A stretch of 64,000 bases of DNA from Acidovorax_G lacteus. Lineage in GTDB: Bacteria > Pseudomonadota > Gammaproteobacteria > Burkholderiales > Burkholderiaceae_C. Below are positions 35,032-43,931 of the stretch, in pieces. Made by a program: the position numbers and the translations under genes. Each line of letters starts with the position of its first letter. The stretch's first letter is position 1. A model generated the notes under the pieces. That model made no database searches. It was given only the letters and a program-made list of their open reading frames with translations, and was not told the origin of the DNA. Where the stretch lies: contig NZ_BAABEX010000003.1 of NCBI RefSeq assembly GCF_039540375.1, positions 1 through 64,000 of the forward strand, given 5' to 3'.

Positions 35032-35627
35032 GCGTGCCCCACCTCGGGGGACAGCATCCAGGACTGCAGGCCCAGCAGGCCCAGCGCGCGGTCGTAGCGC
35101 TCGCCGACCGGCGTGTCGAAGATCACGGCCGGATCGGCCCCCACGGTGAGCCAGGTGTTCTCGGCAATCTCGGATTCGAGCTGCCCTTCGGCCCAGGACG
35201 CATAGCCCAGCGTGACCAGCACGCGGCGCGGGCCCGCGCCGGTGGACAAGGCTTCGAGCACGTCCTTGGAGGTGGTCATCTCCAGGCCGCCCGGAATCTG
35301 CAGGGTGGAGGCATAGGGCGTTTCATCGTCCGCCGAACCTGGCGGCAACAGCGGCTCGTGCAGCACAAAGCCGCGTTCGGTCTGCACCGGACCGCCCTGG
35401 TACACAGGCGCTTGCTGCAGGTCTTCGCGGCCGAGCGACAGATCGACCTTGTCGAACAGGCCCTTGAGGCTCAGGTCCGACGGCTTGTTGATGACCAGCC
35501 CGAGCGCGCCGCGCTCGCTGTGCTCGCACAAATACACCACGCTGCGCGCGAAAGACGCATCGTCCAGACCGGGCATCGCGATCAGGAAATGATGGGTCAG
35601 GTTGATGGGCGCAGAATCGGAAGCCAT
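35028..35627 (-). CDS. algH: AlgH/YqgE family protein
   Basis: A 199-residue protein starting MASDSAPINLTHHFLIAMPGLDD, with SVVYLCEHSERGALGLVINKP, VYQGGPVQTERGFVLH and a central LVTLGYASWAEGQLESEIAENTWL, all strongly conserved in the AlgH/YqgE family. The molecular role is not settled; it was linked to alginate regulation in Pseudomonas. It opens the algH-ruvX-pyrR-pyrB operon. Only 23 bases separate its start from that of the divergent photolyase gene. Confidence 0.93.
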   Translation of the reverse strand: MASDSAPINLTHHFLIAMPGLDDASFARSVVYLCEHSERGALGLVINKPSDLSLKGLFDKVDLSLGREDLQQAPVYQGGPVQTERGFVLHEPLLPPGSADDETPYASTLQIPGGLEMTTSKDVLEALSTGAGPRRVLVTLGYASWAEGQLESEIAENTWLTVGADPAVIFDTPVGERYDRALGLLGLQSWMLSPEVGHA

Positions 35628-35650
35628 TGCCTGCAATTTTAACGGTGAAG

Positions 35651-37117
35651 ATGGAACCCACCCTGGCCCGCGGCCTTGTCTGGCTGCGCCGCGACCTGCG
35701 CGCCCACGACCATGCGGCGCTGCGCCTCGCGCTCTCGCAATGCGCGCAGGTGCACTGCGTGTTCGTGTTCGACCCCCACATCCTTGATGCCCTGCCCCGG
35801 CGCGACCGGCGCGTGGCCTTTTTGCAGGCCACCGTGGCCGAGCTGGACGCCACGCTGCGCTCGCTGGCCGGGCAGGCCGAGGCCGGCCTGATCGTGCTGC
35901 ACGCCGTGCCGGAAGACGCCATTCCGGCGCTGGCGCAGCGCCTGGGCGTTCAGGCCGTGTACGCGAGCCACGACGACGAGCCCTACGCCCTGGCGCGCGA
36001 CGCCCAGGTGCGCACGCACCTGGCCGCCCAGGGTGTGGCGCTGCACACCGTCAAAGACCATGTGGTGTTCGAGCGCAGCGAGGTGCTCACGCAGGCGGGC
36101 CGCCCGTTCAGCGTGTTCACGCCCTACAAGAACGCCTGGCTTCGGCAGCTCACGCCCACGCAGCTGGCCGAGCAGCCGGTGGCGCCGCTGGCCCACCGCC
36201 TGGCCCCCCGCCCCGCCGACCTGCACGCTCCTGTGCCCACGCTTTCGGCGCTGGGGTTTGAGCCCGTGGAGCTGCCCCTGGCCGCCGGCACCAGCGGCGC
36301 GCGCGCCCTGCTGGACGACTTTTTGGCGCGCATGGACCACTACCACGAGCGGCGCGACTTCCCGTCCGTCAAAGGGCCCAGCTACCTCAGCGTGCACCTG
36401 CGCTTTGGCACGCTGTCGGTGCGCGAACTGGCCGGCGCCGCCCATGCGCGGGCGCAAGCGGGCCAGGCCGGGGCCGTGGCCTGGCTCAACGAACTGATCT
36501 GGCGCGACTTTTACGCGCAGATCCTGCACCACTGGCCGCATGTGGTGGAACGCAGCTTCAAGCCCGCCTACGACGCCATTGCCTGGGAGCAAGGGCCTGA
36601 GGCCGAGGCCCTGTTTGCCGCTTGGTGCGAGGGCCGCACCGGCTACCCGCTGGTGGATGCGGCCATGGCCCAGCTCAACCAGACGGGCTACATGCACAAC
36701 CGCCTGCGCATGGTAGTGGCGAGCTTTCTGGTCAAAGATTTGGGCATCGACTGGCGCTGGGGCGAGCGCTACTTTGCCGAAACCCTCAACGACTTCGACC
36801 TGGCCTCCAACAACGGCGGCTGGCAGTGGGCGAGTTCCAGCGGCTGTGACGCGCAGCCCTACTTCCGCATCTTCAACCCCGTGAGCCAGAGCGAGAAGTT
36901 CGACGCCGACGGCAAGTTCATCCGCCGCTACCTGCCGCAACTGGCCCGCCTGCCCGCCAAGGCCTTGCACGCGCCCTGGGACGCCCGGCCGCTGGAGCTG
37001 GCCGATGCGGGCGTGGTGCTGGGGCGCGACTACCCGCTGCCCATCGTGCGGCACGACGCAGCACGCGAGAAAACACTGGCGCGCTACGCGGTGGTCAAAG
37101 CGACTGCCAACGGCTGA
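35651..37117 (+). CDS. phrB: Deoxyribodipyrimidine photolyase
   Basis: A 488-residue photolyase/cryptochrome. The N-terminal antenna domain starts GLVWLRRDLRAHDHAALRLAL. The C-terminal FAD domain carries LNELIWRDFYAQILHHWPHV, EGRTGYPLVDAAMAQLNQTGYMHNRLRM, the DIDWRWGERYFAETLNDFDLASNNGGWQWASSSG flavin region and FNPVSQSEKFDADG. Together these are the full class I CPD photolyase pattern, which repairs UV dimers with light. ATG 35651 has GGTGAAG just upstream; a TTG at 35627 is in frame but falls at the divergent start. Confidence 0.95.
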   Translation: MEPTLARGLVWLRRDLRAHDHAALRLALSQCAQVHCVFVFDPHILDALPRRDRRVAFLQATVAELDATLRSLAGQAEAGLIVLHAVPEDAIPALAQRLGVQAVYASHDDEPYALARDAQVRTHLAAQGVALHTVKDHVVFERSEVLTQAGRPFSVFTPYKNAWLRQLTPTQLAEQPVAPLAHRLAPRPADLHAPVPTLSALGFEPVELPLAAGTSGARALLDDFLARMDHYHERRDFPSVKGPSYLSVHLRFGTLSVRELAGAAHARAQAGQAGAVAWLNELIWRDFYAQILHHWPHVVERSFKPAYDAIAWEQGPEAEALFAAWCEGRTGYPLVDAAMAQLNQTGYMHNRLRMVVASFLVKDLGIDWRWGERYFAETLNDFDLASNNGGWQWASSSGCDAQPYFRIFNPVSQSEKFDADGKFIRRYLPQLARLPAKALHAPWDARPLELADAGVVLGRDYPLPIVRHDAAREKTLARYAVVKATANG

Positions 37118-37336
37118 GCAGACGACCGGCTGCGCGGGGGGCACGAAGGGATCGCCCGCGCCGGGTGCAGGGCCGATGCGGTGCCTGCGCGGGACCGATG
37201 CAGTGCCGAGACGGCCTCCGTGCAGCGCCGGTGCCAAGCCGAAACCCGGCCAGCCCCGGGCGGGGGGTGGCGCGCTGCAGGCCCACCGCCTGGGCAGCAC
37301 CCCGGAGCCCTCTGCGGAATGCTGACGTTTTGTGCC

Positions 37337-37384
37337 GCTCGTGCTGACGAATCAAGCACGAAAAGCTACAAAAAGCATAGCATT
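37337..37384 (+). repeat. Dispersed palindromic repeat
   Basis: CTCGTGCT, a loop GACGAATC, AAGCACGA and then AAAGCTACAAAAAGCATAGCA: the same family as at 59736 with a few changes. Confidence 0.7.
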
Positions 37385-37431
37385 GACCACTCCAGCGCCT
37401 CTAGCCCCCACGGCCCTGGCGGCTTTCAACC

Positions 37432-37466
37432 GCCCCAAAAGCACCGGGGCCCCACAGGGCCCCGGT
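37432..37466 (-). terminator. Rho-independent terminator of the pil chemotaxis operon
   Basis: ACCGGGGCCC (37443-37452) and GGGCCCCGGT (37457-37466) form a perfect 10-bp stem with a four-base loop. On the minus strand it is followed by GCTTTTGGGG, so a short T-run follows the stem. It lies 53 bases after the chpA stop. Confidence 0.7.
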
Positions 37467-37518
37467 CGGGTGCAGCGGCGAGCCGCGGGCACACAAGGCG
37501 GGCGCAGGGCCCGGGCGC

Positions 37519-40500
37519 TCAAGCGGCGCTGGTCGCCTCGGCCCCCGCCTCGGCTTCCTTTCGCGCGTAGTGCTGGATCAGGCTCAGCAGTTCCTCGTCG
37601 GAATACGGCTTGCCCAGGTAGTGGTTCACCCCCAGCTCCATCGCATGTTCGCGGTGCTTTTCAGCGATGCGCGACGTGATCATGATGATCGGCAGGTCGC
37701 GCAGCGCCGCATCGGCGCGGATGTTGCGCGCCAGATCGAAGCCGTCCATGCGCGGCATTTCGATGTCGGACAGCACCACCGTGGGCCGCTCTTCCTGCAG
37801 GCGTTCGAGCGCCTGCAGACCGTCGGCCGCCATGGCCACGCGGTAGCCTTCACGCTGCAGCAGGCGCTGGGTGACGCGGCGCACCGTGATGGAGTCGTCC
37901 ACCACCAGCACCAGCGGCACCTGCTGCGCCGCCGTGAGCGTGCTGGGCAGGGCCCCGGCCGCACGGGCAGCGGCAGGCGTTTCGGCCTCGATGACCGCAG
38001 GCAGACCCACACTGGCAGAGCGCACCTGATCGCCGTACACCGTGGCCAAGGCCACAGGGTTGTAGATCAGCACCACAGCACCAGACGCCAACACCGACAT
38101 GCCCGCCAGACCCGGAAGGCGCGACAGCTGCGGCCCGAGGTTCTTCACCACCACTTCCTGGTTGCCCAGCACTTCGTCCACGTGCATCGCAATGCGCTGT
38201 GCGGCGCTTCGGAACACCACCACCGGACGCGTCTTGTTGCCCGCCTCGATGCTGCGCGTGGAGGCCTGCAGCAAAGCGCCCGCCCAGAAGAAGGGCAGCG
38301 GCTCCAGTCCGTCGTCGAAGCTGCCGCTGCGGTAGGCCTGCTCCAGATCGGGCACCGAGGTGCGGCGCACGATCTCGACCACGTTGGCGGGCACGCCGAT
38401 CGTGAGGTCGCCCGCACGCAGCATCACCACCTGCGTCACGGCCGTGGTCAGCGGCAGCACCATGCGGAACGAAGTGCCCTGACCGGGCTCGGTAGTCGTC
38501 TCGATGCGACCACCCAACGCGTTCACCTCGGAGCGCACCACGTCCATGCCGATGCCACGACCGGCCAGGCCGGTCACTTCGGTGGCCGTGGAGAAGCCCG
38601 GCATGAAGATCAGGTTGGCCGCCTCGGCGGTGGACAGCAGCGCATCGGGCGCGATCAGCCCCTGCGCCACGGCCTTGTCGCGGATGCGTGCCAGGTTCAG
38701 GCCCACGCCGTCGTCGCGGAATTCGACCGACACGTCGTTGCCTTCCTGACGCAGCGCCACTGTGATCGTGCCCACCGCGGGCTTGCCCGCTGCGGTGCGC
38801 GACTCGGGCGCCTCGATGCCGTGGGCCACGCAGTTGCGCAGCAGGTGCTCGAACGCCGGGGTCATGCGGTCCAGCACGCCGCGGTCCATTTCGATGGAGC
38901 CGCCGGTGATGTCGAGCTTGATCTGCTTGCCGGTTTCCTTGGACGCCTGGCGCACCACGGCGTACAGGCGCTCGGCAATGCCTTCAAACTCCAGCATGCG
39001 GGTGCGCAGCAAATCGCGCTGCAGCTCGCGGGCCTGGCGACCCTGGGCGATGAGATCGTCTTCCGCGCCTTCCATGGCGCGCTGCAGGTTGCGCTGCACG
39101 GTGGCCACGTCGTTCACCGACTCGGCCATCATGCGGGTGAGTTCCTGCACGCGGGTGAAGCGGTCGAACTCCAGTGGGTCGAAGCCCACGGCCGAATCCT
39201 TGGACTGCGCAAGGCGCGACTGCATCTGGGTTTCGGCCTGCACCTCCACGTCGCGCAGCTGCTGGCGCAGACGGTCCAGGTTGCCCGACAGATCCTGCAG
39301 CGAACTGCGCAGCTGGGACAGGCGCACATCGAGGCGCGAGCGGCTGATCAGCACTTCGCCCGCCTGGTTCACCAGACGGTCGAGCAGTTGGGCGCGCACA
39401 CGCACCGACTGGTTGGCCGCCGCGCGCACCGGCTGCAGCTGCGTGGCGCCCACGGGGCGTGCCAGCGGCGCTGCCGGCGCGACCCGGGCGGCGGTGGCAG
39501 CCGACGCGTCTGCCGATGACGGCGGTTCGGCAGCAGCCGAAGGGGTCACTGCAGCGGGTGCCAGCACCACCGGCGCGTCGGCCGAGCCCTGCTCGCCGAT
39601 GGCGCGCAGCGCGTCGAAACTGGCCTGCAGGGCGTCCAGGCTCACCAGCAAGGGATCGATCTGCTCGGAGGTGACGGCTTCGGGGTCGAGTTGCTCGATA
39701 GCCGATTCGAGGCGGTGGGCCATTTCGCCCAAGCGCATGGCACCTGCCAGACGGGAACTGCCCTTGAGCGTGTGCAAGGCCCGCAGCACCTCGGTGCGTG
39801 ACGCATCGTGGTCAGGGTTTGCCGACCACTGGCGCAGAGCGCCGCCGAGGCGGGGCAGCAGCTCGGCCGCCTCTTCCTCGAAGATGGGGAACAGATCGGG
39901 GTCGATGACGTCGATCGCATCGATGTCGTCGTCCACATCGGAGGCCAGCGCCACCGCGTGGGCGATGGCGTCGTCCACACGCTGGTCGGCGTCGCGCTCG
40001 GCCGCATCACGGGCCGACAGCGCAGGGGCCACATAACCAGGCACCACGGCGGGCGCAGCGGCTTGCGGCTCGGGCTCGGCCTCTGGTTCGGCCTCTGCAG
40101 GCAGGCTCTCCGCGGTGGCCAGCAACGCCTCCTCCGCCTCGAAAGGCAGCACCGCCCGCACCGACTCGTCGGCCAGCGCCGAGAGGCCGGAATCCACCTC
40201 GGTGGCCAGCACTTCGCGCAGCGCCTCCAGCACTGCCGGCTGGGGCTCCTTGAGGAAGCCCGCCGCAAACTGGTGCAACAGGCGACGGATGTCCTCCGAC
40301 GCCTCCAGGAACACTCGGGCCTGGACTTCGGTGCCGCGGCTTTGCAACTGCACATGCTGCAGCGCGTGCTCCAGCAGCCGAGACAACTCCGACAGCGCCG
40401 AGAAGCCCACTGTGGCCGAACTGCCCGCCAGCGAATGGGCCAGCGCCACCGCCGTATCGGGCAGCGGTTCGTGCAGTTCCAGCGCCCATTCCTGCAGGCA

Positions 40501-43500
40501 GGTGGCGAGGCGGCGCGACCATTCGTCGGCCTCGTTGAGGTACACGTTGTAGAGCGGAATACCGATGCGCAGGCTTTCGATGACCTTCACGGCCTCATCG
40601 CCCGACGCCTCGGCACCGGCCGCAGACGCTGCAGGTTCTGCCGATGCGTCGGCCACATCGTCCGCTGCCAACGCGTCGTCGGTTGCGGATTGCGCCGCCG
40701 GGACTGCATCAGGCAGGGCATCCGGCGATTCCGCGGCGATCGCTTCGGGTGCAACTTCTGCATCGCCCAGACTTTCGGTGGATTCGGGCAGCAGGGCCTG
40801 GCCAAGATCCACCGCATCGTCCACCACGGCGGGCAACACGGGCTCTTCGGTGTGTACGACCGCGGCGGGTGCAGCATCGCCCAGCGGCAGGTCGGGCAAC
40901 AGATCCAGCGCCTGCGCATCCTCGCCGGCCCCAACAGCCACAGGGGTCACGGCATCGTCGGGCAGATCCAGGCTGGGCAGTTCGATGGCGTCGACTGCGG
41001 GCACCTGCGGCGCAGCCGTGTCCGGCGCTACCGCCAGCGCATCGGGCTCGGCCGGCAGCATCAGGTCGGGCAGTTCAAGGTCGATCGCGTTGGCGTCCGG
41101 GGCGGCACCTGCCGCCGCCGCAGCGGCCTGCGCATCGGCCTGCACGGCCGCCTCGAACACCGAGAAATCGATGTCTTCGGCCACGGGTGCCAGCGCTTCT
41201 GCCACCACCGGTTCTGCGGGACGCTCCTCGCCAATCTCGGTGGAAGCAAAATCCACATGCGCCAGCGCGTCAGCGTCCTCGGCATCCAGCACCAAAGGCG
41301 GGGTTTCCAGCGATTCGGCAACCGGACCGGGCTCGGCCAAGGCGACCGCCGGGGCTCCTGCATCCGGCAGCGCCACTGGGGGCTGGTCAACAGACTCGCC
41401 AGGCGCATCGCCCAGCGGCAGGAAACGGCCCTCCAGTCGCATCACGTCCGCCGAACGGCGGAACATCTGCGGGTCCCACGCGCCCGCCTGGCCTGCCGCA
41501 ATGTCGTCGGCCCAGCGGGCGAACGACTGCAGGGCCTGGGTGGACAGCGCCAGCAAGGGTGGTTGCACCGGCTTTTGCTCAGCCAACCAGGCGTTGAGCA
41601 CCTGCTCCATCGACCAGGCGGCTTCGCCAAAGTCGTTGAGGCCCACCATGCGCGAACTGCCCTTGAGGGTGTGGAACGCGCGGCGCAGCGTGGTTTGCTC
41701 GCCCAGGTTGCCGGGCTCGGTTTCCAGCGAGGCAATCGCGCCCAGGCCATTGCCCACCACCTCGCGCGCCTCTTCGAGGAAGATCTCGAGCAGTTCGTCT
41801 TCGACCTCGGCCTCGGCCGCCACAGGAACGGCAGGCGCTGCCACCGGGGCTGCGGGCGCCGCCGGCACGGCAGGTTCGGCAGCCTGGGCCGCGGGCTCGG
41901 GCGCAGGCTGAGGAGCGGCGTCGAAATGGATCTCGGGGGCCAGGTCGGGCGCAGGCGATGCAGCCGGTTCGGGCAGCATGTCGAGCAGCGCAAAATCGGT
42001 GGGCGCACTGATAGGCTCTTCCACCGGGAAGCGGGGCACCACATCGGGCAACGGTAGGGGCGCGCGCTCTTCGAGCTTGGCCGGCACTTCTTCGGCCTGA
42101 TCGCTCGCACGGCCACGCGCACGGCCGGTGAGAATCCGCAGTTCGCCGAGTTCCTCGTCGTACACGAACAGCTTGCGCGCCATCGTGCGCTGGTAGCTGA
42201 GCATGTCGATCAAGAAGCCCAGCGCGCCCAGGCTGTTGCCCAGTTTCTCGAACAGAGGCTGACGTTCCGCCTCCTCTACAGCGTTGACCAGCAGACGGTC
42301 CACCGTGTCGCGCATGCGCACGACGGCCAGCGAGGCCTGGTCCAACCCCAGCACCGAAAGCACCCCGCGCATCTGCGCGAGATGACCGGGCACGGGCGCA
42401 AGCGGCGCGACGTCCGTGGGGCTGCGGAAGAACTGGTCGAGCGCCTTTTCCACCTCGCCCAGGGTCGAGCGCAGCTCGTCCACCACGCTGCCCATGGTCT
42501 GGTTGTCGCTCACGCGGCGGTAGAGCTCCTCCATCCAAGGTTCCAGAGGCTCGGGTTCGGCACCACCGCCCACCGCATCCAGGCGCTCTGCCAGACGGCT
42601 GGCGCGCACGGCCATCTGCTCGTCCGCAGCATCCAGCTCTTCGAAAGCCGCCTGCAAGTACAGCACCGAGGTGGCTACTTCCATGGCCAGCGCGGGCGAA
42701 GGGGGCTCGCCAGTTCGTACAACCGACTCCACAGCGCGGCCCAGCGCGGCTGCGAGGGGCTCGCTGCCCGGGTGCAGTTTGCGCAGCGAATCGCACACCA
42801 GACTGAACTGGTCCGAAGCGGGCTTGACCTTGTTGCGATCACCGCCTGCCAACGCCGACCAGGTTTCCGTGGCTGCGGCGATGCGCTTGCGCGCCTGCGC
42901 CAGGAGCGCAGGGTCGAAACGCCCGAAACGGGCGGTTTCGTAGTCCACCGGCTGGAAACGGTCCAGCGCAAAAGCCTGGCGCACGGCCTGCAGGGCCGGC
43001 AGTTTGTCCGGGTCTGAAGGGCGCGCCTGGGAGCAGAAGAACAGCAGGTCCTGTACCAGACGGTCGGCCACCGCCGGATCCCCCTTGGCCAGGGTCGCGT
43101 ACTGCAGCAGCACGCGGGACGCCACGCGCTTGACGTACACATCCGGCGCCAGTTGCTTGTGCGCCACGGCCTCGAAGAAGCCTGCGCAAATCTTCCAGAA
43201 AGCACGCGCCTGGCGGTCGGTCTGGGCGGCCACAAAGCCGTGGCAGGTATCGCGCAGACTGCGAGCGGCCTTGGCGTCGCCGGTCTTGACGATCTTGAGA
43301 ACGGCAGCGTCCAGGCGCGCACGCGCCTCGGCGCCGTAGGGCAGCGGCGCGGCCGATGCCACCGTGGCAGGCTCGCGGAAGCGGCGCTCAACAGGCCACA
43401 GATCGGCCGGGTGCACGCGCTCGGCACCCGTCAGCGCCTGCGCGTCACGGTACTGCGGAAACAGCGACACCGGCGAGACGGGCTTGCCCGCCAGGACGCT

Positions 43501-43884
43501 TTCCAGGAATTCAATCAGCGCAAAGCTGGCACGCTCAATGACGGCAGCGGCCTGGTCGGAGCATTGCTCGGGGCGCTGCACGTACTTTTGGACGGCGGCC
43601 TCCATGGAGCGCAGCAGCAGGGCCGGCGGCCCCATGCCCACCATTTCGAGCGCGCCGCTGGCCTGGTGCAGTTGCTGGCGTGCAATCCGCAGCGGCCCCG
43701 CGTCCAGCGAGGCGATGTCCGACTCGCGGGCAATCTCGGCATCCCGCACAAAGCGGCGCAGTGCTTTGACCGCGCCGTCGAGCGACTTGCGCAACTCATC
43801 CAGCACCCAGGCCAATGGCCCGAGATCCTGTTCCCCCTGGGACCAGTCTGCCGGTGGTGCGTTGTTCATATCAGTAGATGACAT
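37519..43884 (-). CDS. chpA: ChpA/PilL-type hybrid chemotaxis kinase
   Basis: A 2121-residue CheA-type kinase of the pilus-linked Chp system. The N-terminal PilL-like region (residues 1-560) is followed by Hpt domains with phospho-acceptor His at about 737 (FHTLKGSS), 1150 (AHSLAGSS, more divergent) and 1371 (LHTLKGSS), separated by Ala/Asp/Glu/Pro-rich linkers. The kinase core starts at about 1489 with a dimerisation helix pair, N-box HLLRNCVAHGIE near 1683 and G-boxes DDGVGL and GLAGRGIGMDVV. A CheW-like domain and a C-terminal receiver (acceptor Asp near 2038 in LSDIEMPRMDG) follow. It controls twitching or surface sensing through PilG and PilH. Strong similarity in layout to Pseudomonas ChpA, which has more Hpt domains. 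Confidence 0.95.
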   Translation of the reverse strand: MSSTDMNNAPPADWSQGEQDLGPLAWVLDELRKSLDGAVKALRRFVRDAEIARESDIASLDAGPLRIARQQLHQASGALEMVGMGPPALLLRSMEAAVQKYVQRPEQCSDQAAAVIERASFALIEFLESVLAGKPVSPVSLFPQYRDAQALTGAERVHPADLWPVERRFREPATVASAAPLPYGAEARARLDAAVLKIVKTGDAKAARSLRDTCHGFVAAQTDRQARAFWKICAGFFEAVAHKQLAPDVYVKRVASRVLLQYATLAKGDPAVADRLVQDLLFFCSQARPSDPDKLPALQAVRQAFALDRFQPVDYETARFGRFDPALLAQARKRIAAATETWSALAGGDRNKVKPASDQFSLVCDSLRKLHPGSEPLAAALGRAVESVVRTGEPPSPALAMEVATSVLYLQAAFEELDAADEQMAVRASRLAERLDAVGGGAEPEPLEPWMEELYRRVSDNQTMGSVVDELRSTLGEVEKALDQFFRSPTDVAPLAPVPGHLAQMRGVLSVLGLDQASLAVVRMRDTVDRLLVNAVEEAERQPLFEKLGNSLGALGFLIDMLSYQRTMARKLFVYDEELGELRILTGRARGRASDQAEEVPAKLEERAPLPLPDVVPRFPVEEPISAPTDFALLDMLPEPAASPAPDLAPEIHFDAAPQPAPEPAAQAAEPAVPAAPAAPVAAPAVPVAAEAEVEDELLEIFLEEAREVVGNGLGAIASLETEPGNLGEQTTLRRAFHTLKGSSRMVGLNDFGEAAWSMEQVLNAWLAEQKPVQPPLLALSTQALQSFARWADDIAAGQAGAWDPQMFRRSADVMRLEGRFLPLGDAPGESVDQPPVALPDAGAPAVALAEPGPVAESLETPPLVLDAEDADALAHVDFASTEIGEERPAEPVVAEALAPVAEDIDFSVFEAAVQADAQAAAAAAGAAPDANAIDLELPDLMLPAEPDALAVAPDTAAPQVPAVDAIELPSLDLPDDAVTPVAVGAGEDAQALDLLPDLPLGDAAPAAVVHTEEPVLPAVVDDAVDLGQALLPESTESLGDAEVAPEAIAAESPDALPDAVPAAQSATDDALAADDVADASAEPAASAAGAEASGDEAVKVIESLRIGIPLYNVYLNEADEWSRRLATCLQEWALELHEPLPDTAVALAHSLAGSSATVGFSALSELSRLLEHALQHVQLQSRGTEVQARVFLEASEDIRRLLHQFAAGFLKEPQPAVLEALREVLATEVDSGLSALADESVRAVLPFEAEEALLATAESLPAEAEPEAEPEPQAAAPAVVPGYVAPALSARDAAERDADQRVDDAIAHAVALASDVDDDIDAIDVIDPDLFPIFEEEAAELLPRLGGALRQWSANPDHDASRTEVLRALHTLKGSSRLAGAMRLGEMAHRLESAIEQLDPEAVTSEQIDPLLVSLDALQASFDALRAIGEQGSADAPVVLAPAAVTPSAAAEPPSSADASAATAARVAPAAPLARPVGATQLQPVRAAANQSVRVRAQLLDRLVNQAGEVLISRSRLDVRLSQLRSSLQDLSGNLDRLRQQLRDVEVQAETQMQSRLAQSKDSAVGFDPLEFDRFTRVQELTRMMAESVNDVATVQRNLQRAMEGAEDDLIAQGRQARELQRDLLRTRMLEFEGIAERLYAVVRQASKETGKQIKLDITGGSIEMDRGVLDRMTPAFEHLLRNCVAHGIEAPESRTAAGKPAVGTITVALRQEGNDVSVEFRDDGVGLNLARIRDKAVAQGLIAPDALLSTAEAANLIFMPGFSTATEVTGLAGRGIGMDVVRSEVNALGGRIETTTEPGQGTSFRMVLPLTTAVTQVVMLRAGDLTIGVPANVVEIVRRTSVPDLEQAYRSGSFDDGLEPLPFFWAGALLQASTRSIEAGNKTRPVVVFRSAAQRIAMHVDEVLGNQEVVVKNLGPQLSRLPGLAGMSVLASGAVVLIYNPVALATVYGDQVRSASVGLPAVIEAETPAAARAAGALPSTLTAAQQVPLVLVVDDSITVRRVTQRLLQREGYRVAMAADGLQALERLQEERPTVVLSDIEMPRMDGFDLARNIRADAALRDLPIIMITSRIAEKHREHAMELGVNHYLGKPYSDEELLSLIQHYARKEAEAGAEATSAA

Positions 43885-43931
43885 GGCTTCATCCCCGGCT
43901 GCGACGAGCCAGAAGGTTGGTCACAGACGCG

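Larger units (their letters stand above)
37118..37518. other. Intergenic region between photolyase and chpA (convergent)
   Basis: This 401-base gap holds one dispersed palindrome (37337-37384), a strong terminator hairpin (37443-37466) and a GC-rich stretch with repeated GATGCGGTGC/GATGCAGTGC-like words near 37170-37205. Short frames here look non-coding. Confidence 0.6.

Noticed and set aside
35639..37300. 553-residue frame opposite the photolyase
   Set aside because: The photolyase has complete family motifs on the plus strand, so the antisense frame is a shadow.
37165..37347. Short frames and word repeats after the photolyase as a small gene or repeat array
   Set aside because: No ribosome site, no regular unit length; looks like GC-rich low-complexity sequence.
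39808..42057. 749-residue open frame opposite chpA
   Set aside because: High GC produces long antisense frames; composition is Arg/Gly/Cys/His-rich and not protein-like.
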